Shown one piece after another: positions 17,340-25,321 of a stretch of 36,271 nt of DNA. The notes under the pieces are model-generated. The model was not told where the DNA came from and made no database searches. It was given only the letters and a program-made list of their open reading frames with translations. Source of the stretch: Paludibacteraceae bacterium (lineage in GTDB: Bacteria; Bacteroidota; Bacteroidia; Bacteroidales; Paludibacteraceae); the NCBI GenBank assembly GCA_905235225.1, contig CAJOKE010000030.1, positions 1-36,271 on the forward strand. The letters run 5' to 3'. A program made the position numbers and the translations under genes. Each line of letters starts with the position of its first letter. The first letter of the stretch is position 1.

Positions 17340-18388
17340 AATACCGGCTCGTTATATATTGTCTGATTGGATGGCTACTGCTTGCGTGCCAATCTAAAAA
17401 TGAAATCGAACACTCCTATGACCCTGTCGAAAATATCGAGGCTTTGTGGCAGATCATTGACACCAAGTATTGCTATCTCGATGTTAAAGGTATAGACTGG
17501 GATTCGGTACATACGGTCTATTTGGAGAAGGCGGCGGAACTTAAAACCGCTGGCAAGGATGGCATTGCACTCTTCGACTTGTGCGCAGCGATGTTGGACT
17601 TGCTTGAGGACGGGCATGTTAATCTCTACTCTCCTTTTGATGTGTCTGCTAACGCTGCTTGGTACGACTCCTACCCTGCCAATTTCGATTCTGACCTCCA
17701 GCGTCTGTACCTTAAGGACTACCGTATTGCCGGTGGGTTGTACTATTGTATCATTGATGACGGGCGAATCGGATATATCTATTATTCATCGTTTTCCAAT
17801 AGTTTTTCCGCGGCGAATATCTACTATATCTTCACTGCCTTCAAAGACTGTCGGGGCATTGTCTTGGATGTCCGCAATAATGGCGGCGGTGATTTGACCA
17901 ACGCCTACAAACTGGCGTCACCATTCTTTTCGGAGAACCGCTTGGTCGGTTATTGGCAGCACAAGAACGGACCGGCGCATGACGCTTTTTCCGAACTGGA
18001 AGAACTCACAGCCGATACCGCACTTATCGGTAGCAAGTGGTTCCGCCCTCTGGTGGTGCTTTGTAACCGGCGCAGTTACTCGGCAACCAACTCATTTGTC
18101 AGCATGATGCGCTATGCGGATAACTGTGCCATTGTCGGTGGCATCAGCGGCGGTGGCGGCGGTATGCCGCTCAGCTATGAACTGCCATGCGGATGGACTG
18201 TTCGATTCTCTTCGGTCAGAATGTTTGACCGCGACAAACACGACATCGAAAACGGTATCGTACCCCATGTACTCGTCAATCAGGAGAGTTCCGACAAGGA
18301 CGACCTCATTGAGAAAGCCGTTGATCTCATTAACAAAGCCTACAAAAATAGTTATGATAGAAGTTCAGAACATACAGAAATCCTTTGA
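17336..18388 (+). CDS. S41 (C-terminal processing) family peptidase, lipoprotein
   Basis: The 350-aa protein has a clear lipoprotein signal (IGWLLLACQ, Cys18), so it is anchored in the envelope. The S41 core follows: DIRNNGGG-like [16 protein letters not shown], the catalytic Ser region [16 protein letters not shown] and [18 protein letters not shown] classic PDZ is not evident; the N-terminal helical domain resembles the tail-specific protease-like subfamily widespread in Bacteroidota. The active-site Ser/Lys pair was not assigned with certainty. Its 3' end overlaps lolD by 35 bp in another frame. The pairing with an outer-membrane barrel and the lipoprotein-sorting ATPase suggests an envelope role. 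Confidence 0.88.
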   Translation: MKYRLVIYCLIGWLLLACQSKNEIEHSYDPVENIEALWQIIDTKYCYLDVKGIDWDSVHTVYLEKAAELKTAGKDGIALFDLCAAMLDLLEDGHVNLYSPFDVSANAAWYDSYPANFDSDLQRLYLKDYRIAGGLYYCIIDDGRIGYIYYSSFSNSFSAANIYYIFTAFKDCRGIVLDVRNNGGGDLTNAYKLASPFFSENRLVGYWQHKNGPAHDAFSELEELTADTALIGSKWFRPLVVLCNRRSYSATNSFVSMMRYADNCAIVGGISGGGGGMPLSYELPCGWTVRFSSVRMFDRDKHDIENGIVPHVLVNQESSDKDDLIEKAVDLINKAYKNSYDRSSEHTEIL

Positions 18389-19031
18389 CACCCTGCACGT
18401 CTTGCGTGGGGTCAATATGTCCGTCGCCAAAGGCGAGATTGTCTCTGTTATCGGCAAAAGCGGTGCTGGAAAAACCACACTCTTGCAGATCATCGGCACG
18501 CTTGACAAACCCGATGCCGGAAAGGTCATCATCAACGGCATTGATGTCTTCAGCCTCAAGGACAAAGAACTGGCACGCTTCAGAAACAGGCATATCGGTT
18601 TCATCTTCCAGTTCCACCAGCTCCTGCCTGAGTTTACTGCCTTGGAGAATGTGCTTATTCCCGCCATGATTGCCGGCGAAGACACGGCTAAGGCAACCGA
18701 ACGCGCGACACAACTGCTGACCGAATTAGGTTTGCAGGACCGTACCTCGCATAAACCTAATGAACTTTCCGGTGGAGAGAAACAGCGCGTCGCAGTCGCC
18801 AGAGCCATGATGATGGCACCTGATGTCATCCTTGCCGACGAACCCAGCGGAAGCCTTGATGAGGCGAACAAGCATGAACTCCACAAGCTCCTCCTTAATC
18901 TCCGCGACCGATACCAACAGACCATCATCATTGTCACTCACGACAAGGAACTCGCGTCTATCAGCGACCGTATCATCACCATCAAAGACGGCGTAATTAT
19001 AACTACCGGCAACGACACTGCTCAGAACTGA
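18354..19031 (+). CDS. lolD: Lipoprotein-releasing ABC transporter ATP-binding protein LolD-like
   Basis: The start is the ATG at 18354 ([11 protein letters not shown]), inside the end of the S41 gene; about 80 upstream in-frame codons are antisense-like filler with no homology. The 225-aa ATPase has Walker [11 protein letters not shown]-loop [19 protein letters not shown], signature LSGGEKQR, Walker [13 protein letters not shown] and the H-loop THD. The [16 protein letters not shown] sequence is typical of the MacB/LolD subfamily. LolD powers LolCE, which extracts lipoproteins from the inner membrane. No membrane partner is adjacent, so it is an orphan ATPase here. Confidence 0.92.
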   Translation: MIEVQNIQKSFDTLHVLRGVNMSVAKGEIVSVIGKSGAGKTTLLQIIGTLDKPDAGKVIINGIDVFSLKDKELARFRNRHIGFIFQFHQLLPEFTALENVLIPAMIAGEDTAKATERATQLLTELGLQDRTSHKPNELSGGEKQRVAVARAMMMAPDVILADEPSGSLDEANKHELHKLLLNLRDRYQQTIIIVTHDKELASISDRIITIKDGVIITTGNDTAQN

Positions 19032-19380
19032 CTACATAATGGCGTTTGCCAAACGCCGCCCTTTCTTCGTCCCGTTCTCCGCGATTCTTTAATGCGGCGT
19101 TTTGTCTGCCTGTTTGTCTGTTTGCCTGTTTGTCTTTTTCTTCTTTTCCCCGGCATCGGATGCCGGCCTCTCTTTGTCGGGTGCGCCTTGCATCCGCCAA
19201 ACTTGGCGGATAGGAATCGCCGCTCACCCCTTCGTCTATTGCGTCGGGATCTAATCCCGACATCGGATCTGTGAGCCGCGTTCTGCCTTCGTCCGTTCAA
19301 TATAAATATTTTTTGCATCCAAAGTGCAGATTTTTTTTGTCTATTGTCTTTCTACTTTTGTCTAAAAATCTTTGATTATA
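19032..19380. repeat. Gene-free stretch with four perfect hairpins and a tetranucleotide repeat
   Basis: No credible gene is seen. Four perfect inverted repeats occur within 221 bp: GGCGTTT/AAACGCC (19041-19057, 3-nt loop), CCGGCATC/GATGCCGG (19150-19166, 1-nt loop), ATCCGCCAA/TTGGCGGAT (19192-19211, 2-nt loop) and GTCGGGAT/ATCCCGAC (19243-19261, 3-nt loop). Eight tandem YYTG tetranucleotides lie at 19101-19132. The stem sequences are unrelated to each other. None has a convincing T-tract, so they are not ordinary terminators; remnants of repeat elements are possible. Confidence 0.7.
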
Positions 19381-19412
19381 TTTGCATATATCAAAAAAAA
19401 GCAGTACTTTTG
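19381..19412 (+). promoter_or_regulatory. Promoter of the structured RNA
   Basis: TTTG at 19381-19384, 20 bp, TACTTTTG at 19405-19412: a full consensus match. Transcription would start near 19418, at the base of a perfect 6-bp hairpin (GCAAAA/TTTTGC, 19417-19434). Confidence 0.85.
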
Positions 19413-19417
19413 CAGCG

Positions 19418-19723
19418 CAAAATGAAAGTTTTGCCGTATTCAGCCCGCGCCGAGGGAATATGTCTTTCGGGTGGGTGACATACAGGACATATTGAAAAAG
19501 GCGTCTTACGCGCTTTGTTTTGGCTTCTTGGAATCTGGTAAATTCATTGTTCCAAAACATTGCGACACTAAGATGTCCATGGTGTGTATATACATCGTGT
19601 GCGCATATCGCGTACCTTATTATTGATATACATACGGCGTGGGCTTCGGTGTTGCTGTTTGGAACAAAAGGCAATACCAGAGCCTCAAGAAGCGGAACAG
19701 CAATAGTGCAGTCCCGCTTTTTT
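19418..19723 (+). ncRNA. Highly structured RNA, about 300 nt; 6S-like small RNA or attenuator leader
   Basis: No coding potential is evident. The 5' part holds two perfect hairpins, 19417-19434 and AATATGTC/GACATATT (19457-19464 with 19486-19493). Then a nearly continuous long stem runs from 19523 to 19693. Pairs, outermost first, are 19523-19530:19686-19693 (GCTTCTTG), 19534-19540:19675-19681 (TCTGGTA), 19549-19556:19658-19665 (GTTCCAAA), 19562-19568:19649-19655, 19577-19581:19638-19642, 19582-19591:19626-19635 and 19597-19603:19609-19615. A long hairpin broken by large internal loops is the plan of 6S RNA, which mimics an open promoter. An intrinsic terminator ends it. Alternatively it is a leader regulating the gene at 19808, since the main stem and the terminator share 19691-19693. 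Family assignment is not made. Confidence 0.65.
19691..19723 (+). terminator. Intrinsic terminator of the structured RNA
   Basis: AGCGG (19691-19695) pairs with CCGCT (19714-19718), with an inner GCA/TGC pair, followed by six T. Its first three bases are also needed by the outermost pair of the long stem, so the two structures are mutually exclusive at the base. Confidence 0.7.
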
Positions 19724-19807
19724 GTTTGTGTTTTCCGAGAAATCGAGACATCAAGTTATCAAGATAAAACAACTAACCATAAATATTAACCCAAAATTCA
19801 AACAACA

Positions 19808-20719
19808 ATGAAAAAAGTATTTTTACTATCGTGCTTATTATTCAGCACATTGCTTTCCTTTGCACAAGATGTTAAAAAGGTAGCAATCCTCGAGGTTGTA
19901 GACAAAGAAAACAAACTCGCTTACGGACAAAAATTAGCATTACGCACTTACATGGCTCATGCAGTGTCTAATACTTCTGGTTATGAAGCATATAACCGTT
20001 CTGATGTAGACCTTATTATGAGTGAGCATGAATTTCAGCGTACAGGATTAGTGAGTGAATCTGAAATTCAAAAATTAGGAGAGATGACAGGAGTGCAATA
20101 TATCCTTGTTACAGAAGGAGCTCCTATTGATAATTATGGAATTTTAGTTATAGGACAACTTATTAATGTGAGAACAGGAAAAATTGAAAGTGCAGAACAA
20201 GAAATGATGGGGATTTCTGGTAGTGAGATTCAGCAGGGATGTCTAGCTTTAGCAAAAAAACTAATCCGGGAATCATTGACAACTAAATTGCAAACGGCCC
20301 AAGGTAAGCAAAATTATTTATTGCACAAAATTGACAACAATACATACATGATTGCAGATTCTCAACTAGACAAAAAAGCATATGAGCAATTTATTTACAG
20401 AAATTGCCCTCTTGCATGGCAGCAATACAGTATGGGTAAAAAATTTATAATAGGAGGTTGGAGTGCTCTTGGAGCAGGATGCGCGTTCACTATAATGGGT
20501 GGAATGCTTGTTATAGTAAGTAGATCTGCATTAATTCCCATGGTGACAATAGGCGCGATTGGTGTAGTAGGCTCTGTTCCTCTTTTGTGTATAGGTTATT
20601 CAAAAAAGAATAATGCATATAAAACATATAATACTATGTGTGTGGATAATAACAATAATCAATTGTCTTTCAATCTCACCGCCGGACAAAACGGTCTTGG
20701 AATATCCATGCATTTTTAA
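19808..20719 (+). CDS. Exported CsgG/LpoB-like protein with two C-terminal membrane segments
   Basis: The 303-aa product has a signal peptide (KKVFLLSCLLFSTLLSFAQ). Residues 22-150 (KKVAILEVVD, a segment around AYNRSDVDLIMSEHEFQRTG, then LGEMTGVQYILVTEG) follow the beta-alpha pattern of CsgG/LpoB-type domains, which serve in envelope assembly or as penicillin-binding-protein activators. After NNTYMIADSQLDKKAYEQF come two hydrophobic segments near residues 217-260. The gene is AT-rich compared with its neighbours. It heads three co-directional genes ending at 22483. No Bacteroidota promoter is seen between the structured RNA and its ATG, so it may be read from the 19381 promoter through the terminator. 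Confidence 0.75.
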   Translation: MKKVFLLSCLLFSTLLSFAQDVKKVAILEVVDKENKLAYGQKLALRTYMAHAVSNTSGYEAYNRSDVDLIMSEHEFQRTGLVSESEIQKLGEMTGVQYILVTEGAPIDNYGILVIGQLINVRTGKIESAEQEMMGISGSEIQQGCLALAKKLIRESLTTKLQTAQGKQNYLLHKIDNNTYMIADSQLDKKAYEQFIYRNCPLAWQQYSMGKKFIIGGWSALGAGCAFTIMGGMLVIVSRSALIPMVTIGAIGVVGSVPLLCIGYSKKNNAYKTYNTMCVDNNNNQLSFNLTAGQNGLGISMHF

Positions 20720-20755
20720 TCAACCATATTCTTTACCATTTAAAATCAAATCATT

Positions 20756-21406
20756 ATGAGAAAACTATTTGTATGCCTATTGGCTATTTGCCTCGGCATT
20801 TCCATGAACGCAAGTGCTCAAACCGCTTATTCCAAGCAGAAAGCAAAACAATCCAAGAAAGAATACAAACAGAAAGTGAAGAAACTCAACAAAGAAGGCT
20901 GGCAAGTATTCGGATCTTCCCATACATTAGAGATGTCTTTGCTGAACCACTATGAGGCATTGGAGAAAGACGGTGTGGCTGAAATAGTCGGCTATGCCAC
21001 CTCCGCCAGCAAGAATATCGGCAAGAACAAACTAATAATGACCGCGTGTACCTCGTATGCACAACAAACCGGCAGCAATATCAAAGGGCGTATCATGGAA
21101 GATATGGGCTCTCAGCTAACGACAGAAGAATTGTCTGAGTTTGAACATTTCTATTCAGCTTATGAGAACAATGTGAAGGCCGAAATCCGCGGTGAACTGC
21201 GGCAGTCGTATGCTATCTTCCGTCCGACCAAAGTGCATGGGAAAGATGCCTATGAGTTTGAAGCATACTACATTGTTGACGAGGCTGCCGCGTCTCGGGC
21301 ACGCATCAGAGCTTTCCAGGCGGCCGCTAAAGAATCTGCCGTCGCACAGAAGTATGCTGACCAAGTTTCCAAATTTATTGAAGAAGCTAACTTCCCCGAG
21401 GAATAA
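20756..21406 (+). CDS. Exported protein of unknown function
   Basis: The 216-aa protein has a signal peptide (RKLFVCLLAICLGISMNASAQ) and then a strongly basic helical stretch (KQKAKQSKKEYKQKVKKLNK), followed by GWQVFGSSHTLEMSLLNHY and a mixed alpha/beta region to the end. I do not recognise a Pfam-level domain with confidence. Similar small exported proteins with the KEGWQVFG-like motif occur in Bacteroidota next to LPP20-type genes, and the gene directly downstream starts on the next base after its stop, showing tight coupling. It probably works in the same envelope complex as its neighbours. Confidence 0.75.
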   Translation: MRKLFVCLLAICLGISMNASAQTAYSKQKAKQSKKEYKQKVKKLNKEGWQVFGSSHTLEMSLLNHYEALEKDGVAEIVGYATSASKNIGKNKLIMTACTSYAQQTGSNIKGRIMEDMGSQLTTEELSEFEHFYSAYENNVKAEIRGELRQSYAIFRPTKVHGKDAYEFEAYYIVDEAAASRARIRAFQAAAKESAVAQKYADQVSKFIEEANFPEE

Positions 21407-22483
21407 ATGCGAAAAATACTGAACATCATATTTCTTCTTATGGCCGTTTTGCCGCTTGCTGCACAAATGCCGGATTGGTATAATGCGGCAAGCCGCAAAA
21501 TGCACTATCCTTCCGAAGCCTACTATACCGGCTATGTAGAAGGGGAACAGCGAAAAGGCGAAGCATTGGAAGACGCTATCTCACGGCTGAAAGACGCTGC
21601 CCGCGCAGAGCTGATTTCTACAATTCGTACGACCGTAGAGCAAACAACAGACAGCCGTACGCAAAGCAATTTGCGACAATCCACACGGGATTTTGACGAA
21701 CAGATTCATGAGACCTTTTCCGTTGAGACACGTATTTCTTCAAGCATCAAAGATATTCAAGGTCTGCAAATAGAGGCATACCGCAATCCGTCCGGCGGAA
21801 CTATTGCCGCCTTTGCATACATCAAACGCCAAACGCTTGTAAATCAATTGACGCGACGTATAGCCATGTTGTCCGGCAAGGCGGAGAATAATTGGCAGCA
21901 AGCGGTTTCCTGCCTTGAGCGCGGGCAAAAAACGCAAGCGCGTTCATACGCGGAAAACGGAGTGGAACAGATTGTACAAATGGAAGACTTGCAATCATTA
22001 CTTGCAATAGTGGATGAATTTGCAGACGAAGAAACACTCCAGACAGCGCAGACACAAACACTCAAACGGCAATTATCCGATCTGTTAACGCAGTTGCGAA
22101 ATGCAGTAGCTGTTTATATCCAGTGCGATACGAAACTGTTTGAGAGCAATTATCCGGCATTATGCGGAGCTGTAGAAGGTGCTCTGTCTGAAATGGGAGT
22201 TTCATTTGTCAACGATCCGTCAGAAGCGGATTGGGCAATATTTATTACCGCTACTGCACAAGAATATGCCAAAACAGATTTTGGTTCTGTCAGCAACTAT
22301 GCCGCTTTTGTAGAGGTTCATGTGGACATAGACCAATTTCCCGGCAAAAAACGCATCTATAGTAATACCATAACTTCCAAAAACAAATCTCATACCAAGG
22401 GCTTTGACTATGCTGCCCGTGAAGCCTATCAAGAAATCACGCCGCAGATTATATCAATTATTAAAGATCAAATAGCTCAATAA
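21407..22483 (+). CDS. Exported LPP20-like domain protein
   Basis: The 358-aa protein has a signal peptide (RKILNIIFLLMAVLPLAAQ) without a lipobox Cys. Residues 22-150 (MPDWYN, YTGYVEG, then an Ala-rich helix DAISRLKDAARAELISTI, and TIAAFAYIKR) match the LPP20 pattern found in flagellar and envelope proteins of several phyla. A helical middle region and a C-terminal beta-rich domain (about residues 235-358; DPSEADWAIFITATAQEY) follow; the latter looks like another CsgG/LPP20-type fold. Its ATG begins on the base after the previous stop. A terminator at 22582-22610 ends the operon. Confidence 0.78.
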   Translation: MRKILNIIFLLMAVLPLAAQMPDWYNAASRKMHYPSEAYYTGYVEGEQRKGEALEDAISRLKDAARAELISTIRTTVEQTTDSRTQSNLRQSTRDFDEQIHETFSVETRISSSIKDIQGLQIEAYRNPSGGTIAAFAYIKRQTLVNQLTRRIAMLSGKAENNWQQAVSCLERGQKTQARSYAENGVEQIVQMEDLQSLLAIVDEFADEETLQTAQTQTLKRQLSDLLTQLRNAVAVYIQCDTKLFESNYPALCGAVEGALSEMGVSFVNDPSEADWAIFITATAQEYAKTDFGSVSNYAAFVEVHVDIDQFPGKKRIYSNTITSKNKSHTKGFDYAAREAYQEITPQIISIIKDQIAQ

Positions 22484-22581
22484 TCATTATTCCGATTCGT
22501 AATGTTCAGGGTGGAACAAAGCCTTTAACCTCACTATTGCGGAGGTGAAATAAACCGTCTAAGGCACTACACAACATAAAA

Positions 22582-22610
22582 CAAAAATCGTCCATCAGGG
22601 CGATTTTTTG
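22582..22610 (+). terminator. Intrinsic terminator of the secreted trio
   Basis: CAAAAATCG (22582-22590) and CGATTTTTTG (22601-22610) form the stem around a 10-nt loop, ending in a T-run. Preceded by a small ACCTC/GAGGT stem around 22535. Confidence 0.75.
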
Positions 22611-22652
22611 TGCATTTTCATGCACTCTAATCACATTTTTTTGCATAAACGC

Positions 22653-22683
22653 TTGCATATATGCGCAAAAAGTTGTACCTTTG
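22653..22683 (+). promoter_or_regulatory. Promoter of the AAA ATPase gene
   Basis: TTG at 22653-22655, 20 bp, TACCTTTG at 22676-22683. The segment from 22652 to 22670 is identical to that of the gldB promoter at 24222-24240. Confidence 0.75.
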
Positions 22684-22740
22684 CAGCGGATTTGAATAAA
22701 AATGGTTTACGACTAAAGTTATTCTAAAACATCAGATACA

Positions 22741-24072
22741 ATGGACATATTAAGAGACGACTACATCCGGCAACTTGACTCAAAAAGTTGGAATGGAAAG
22801 GTAAAAGTTATTACCGGTATACGCCGGTGTGGAAAGTCATATCTTTTATCACATCTATACAAACACTACTTACTCCAAAAAGGAGTGAAAGCAGACTGCT
22901 TTGTGGAGATAGATTTGGAGAAGGACTATAATGCTGCCTACCGTAATCCGAAAGTATTATACAACCATGTGATGCAGCAATGTAAAAACAAACGCAAAAG
23001 ATACTATGTGTTCATTGACGAGATACAATTATGCTACAAAGTTAAGAATACCGATATAGACGAATCGCTCGTACCCGAGGAAGACCGAGAACTACTCTAT
23101 ACGACTTTCTATGATATACTAAACAGTCTGCGTGGCGAAGAACATATTGATGTCTATGTTACCGGGAGTAATTCAAAAATGCTTTCGAAAGACATCGTCA
23201 CTAATTTCCGCGACAGGGGATCTGAGATTAGAGTCTATCCGCTTTCTTTTGCCGAGTACTATGCGTTTGCAGGGCTGGAAAAGATGGAAGCATTGGAGCA
23301 ATACCTGAATTTCGGGGGAATGCCGTTAGCTGTCCTTGAACCCGACGAAACGGAGAAACAGAAATATCTCTCGGATTTGCATCATAATGTATATATGAAG
23401 GATATAATAGACCGATATAAAATGCAAGATGATGTGGTGATAGATGCTTTGACAGATGCTTTATATTCGGCTGTCGGCTCCCTTTCCAATCCGCATAAAT
23501 TGGCGAACTCGGTTAGTTCCCTAATGGCACAAAAGACATACGACCCCACTATTAAAAAATACTTAAGCTACTTGGAAGATGCCTATCTTTTCTCTGTCGC
23601 ACAGCGATTCGATGTGAAAGGCAAACGCTATTTTGAGAATATCAAGAAATACTATGCGATGGATTTAGGACTACGCAACGCGCGTCTGAATTTTCGGCAA
23701 CAAGAGCGTTCTCACCTGATGGAGAACATGATTTATAATGAATTGATACGGAGAGGCTATCGTGTAGATATAGGCGTAGTGGAGGTCGAACGCATAGTGG
23801 ATGGCAAGCGACAGTTAATACAATATGAGATAGATTTTATTGTCAATACCGGAAACGACAAGATATATATTCAGTCCGCACTGAACATCGACACGCCTGA
23901 CAAAAGAGAGCAAGAAACTTTCTCCCTCCGACATACGCGGGATTCCTTCCGAAAAATAGTTTTATTAGATGGTATCTCAAGAGCATGGACTGATAACAGC
24001 GGCATCACGTATTTAGGAGTCATACCATTTCTGCTTGATACGGACATATCCCTAAAAGAATTATTTGCATAG
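22741..24072 (+). CDS. AAA ATPase with C-terminal DUF4143-type domain
   Basis: The 443-aa protein has Walker A at residues 26-33 (GIRRCGKS), a Walker B-like stretch YYVFIDEIQLC, sensor TGSNSKMLSKDI, RVYPLSFAEYY, and GGMPLAV. The C-terminal part (YEIDFIVNTGNDKIYIQSAL) has the nuclease-like D…Q/E-x-(A/K) arrangement, with Q-S-A in place of E-V-K, so the putative catalytic residues of this domain may be altered. It is the same architecture as the truncated ATPase at the left edge, though the proteins are distant. The GC content is lower than in the genes downstream. Such ATPases are often gained and lost as single genes. Confidence 0.88.
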   Translation: MDILRDDYIRQLDSKSWNGKVKVITGIRRCGKSYLLSHLYKHYLLQKGVKADCFVEIDLEKDYNAAYRNPKVLYNHVMQQCKNKRKRYYVFIDEIQLCYKVKNTDIDESLVPEEDRELLYTTFYDILNSLRGEEHIDVYVTGSNSKMLSKDIVTNFRDRGSEIRVYPLSFAEYYAFAGLEKMEALEQYLNFGGMPLAVLEPDETEKQKYLSDLHHNVYMKDIIDRYKMQDDVVIDALTDALYSAVGSLSNPHKLANSVSSLMAQKTYDPTIKKYLSYLEDAYLFSVAQRFDVKGKRYFENIKKYYAMDLGLRNARLNFRQQERSHLMENMIYNELIRRGYRVDIGVVEVERIVDGKRQLIQYEIDFIVNTGNDKIYIQSALNIDTPDKREQETFSLRHTRDSFRKIVLLDGISRAWTDNSGITYLGVIPFLLDTDISLKELFA

Positions 24073-24186
24073 TACACACGCCTCTACTGCGTTACGTTTG
24101 TCACTTTTCTTGTGTCCCTTCTGCTCGGACTTTGCTTCCCTCCTGCTTTGCCATCCGGTATAGCGTTAGCGGTCTGGAACTTCCGG

Positions 24187-24200
24187 ATTTTCCGGAAAAT
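24187..24200. repeat. 14-bp perfect palindrome
   Basis: ATTTTCCGGAAAAT is fully self-complementary and lies 23 bp before the gldB promoter's -33 element. It could be an operator; nothing else supports that. The rest of the 24073-24277 gap holds only the gldB promoter. Confidence 0.6.
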
Positions 24201-24222
24201 ACCGAAAAAAATCCCTGCCCCC

Positions 24223-24253
24223 TTGCATATATGCGCAAAACATAGTACCTTTG
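24223..24253 (+). promoter_or_regulatory. Promoter of gldB-sufS
   Basis: TTG at 24223-24225, 20 bp, TACCTTTG at 24246-24253; predicted start near 24259, 19 nt before the gldB ATG. It shares a 19-bp identical block (CTTGCATATATGCGCAAAA) with the promoter at 22653. Confidence 0.8.
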
Positions 24254-24277
24254 CACTCCGTTTGAATCCGAAGCACA

Positions 24278-25321
24278 ATGAAAAAGATATTTTCAGCCAA
24301 AAGATACAGTTGGTTACTTGTTCTTTATTCCGGCTGCATTATTCTCGCTCTCACTGACTGCCGCCATGGTCGCTCTTATTTCCCGCCTGACGGCAAATTG
24401 CCGATGCAATCGGTCGAAATCGTGCGTTTTGACCGCGCATTGCTCAATGTGAATCCCCTTACTACAATGCAGGACATCCGCGTTCTCTACGACGAATATC
24501 CCGTTTTCATGCCCGTCTTTGTTGAGGATATTCTCGGCATCCCTGTTGCGGACACCGCCTATCTGGCGCAGCAGCTGCCCGCTTTCCTCACAGACACGAT
24601 ATATGGCTTTGCACAAACCAACCGGCGCGAGCGCGAAGTCTTTGCCGACATACGCGATTTGGAAAACAGCCTCAACCACGCCTTTTCCCGAGTGCATTTC
24701 CTCTATCCCGAGTGGCATATCCCGACGGTCTATCTCTTTATATCCGGCTTCAATTCCTCGCTCATGTTCGTTGATGACGACATGGCAGTCGGCGCGGATA
24801 TGTACTTGGGTTCGGACTATGAGTTCTATAACCGCGTTGTCTACGAGTATCAGAAGATTACAATGCGCCCAGAGTGTATTCCCGTCGATGTGGTCAGTGC
24901 CTTCCTCTTCCGGAATATACCTTATACTTCCGCCAAAAGCCGGCTTATTGACAACATGATTTACCGCGGAAAGGTCATGTACCTGCTCGCTCAAATCTTC
25001 TCCGACCTACCGGGATATGAGGTGATGGGATACACCACGGAGCAGTGGGACTGGTGCCTTCGCAACGAGCGCGCTGTTTGGCACCTCATGATGGACAAGC
25101 GCGACCTCTTTAAGACCGAATCGCTTGTCCTCACATCCTATCTCAATGACGGACCTTTTACTTCCGAAATATCGCAGGACTCACCCGGACGCCTCGGTAC
25201 GTGGATCGGATGGCGCATTGCCGAAAGCTATATGCAACATAATGAACAAGTTACTCTGCAGCAACTCATGGCGGAACCTGACGCCGAGTTGATTCTGCAA
25301 CACAGTTTTTACAAACCATGA
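24278..25321 (+). CDS. gldB: GldB-like gliding motility/secretion protein
   Basis: The 347-aa product has an N-terminal signal (SWLLVLYSGCIILALTDC). Cys27 could be lipidated although Asp before it is unusual for a lipobox. The mature protein carries GldB-family segments: VEIVRFDRALLN, the HIPTVYLFISGFNSSLMF stretch, DDMAVGADMYLGSDYEFY, and the C-terminal GRLGTWIGWRIAESYM. GldB is required for gliding in Flavobacterium, yet homologues occur in non-gliding Bacteroidales, where their role is unknown. The stop overlaps the sufS ATG by four bases (ATGA). Confidence 0.85.
   Translation: MKKIFSAKRYSWLLVLYSGCIILALTDCRHGRSYFPPDGKLPMQSVEIVRFDRALLNVNPLTTMQDIRVLYDEYPVFMPVFVEDILGIPVADTAYLAQQLPAFLTDTIYGFAQTNRREREVFADIRDLENSLNHAFSRVHFLYPEWHIPTVYLFISGFNSSLMFVDDDMAVGADMYLGSDYEFYNRVVYEYQKITMRPECIPVDVVSAFLFRNIPYTSAKSRLIDNMIYRGKVMYLLAQIFSDLPGYEVMGYTTEQWDWCLRNERAVWHLMMDKRDLFKTESLVLTSYLNDGPFTSEISQDSPGRLGTWIGWRIAESYMQHNEQVTLQQLMAEPDAELILQHSFYKP

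Noticed and set aside
18114..18353. Upstream extension of the LolD reading frame
   Set aside because: It lies within the S41 protease gene in another frame and has no ABC-transporter similarity; [11 protein letters not shown] is the family N-terminus.
19092..19274. Plus-strand frame in the palindrome-rich gap
   Set aside because: It is driven by the YYTG repeat and hairpin sequences and has no homology-like features.
19520..19789. 89-codon plus-strand frame over the structured RNA
   Set aside because: Composition is that of a random frame, and it runs across a strong stem and terminator.
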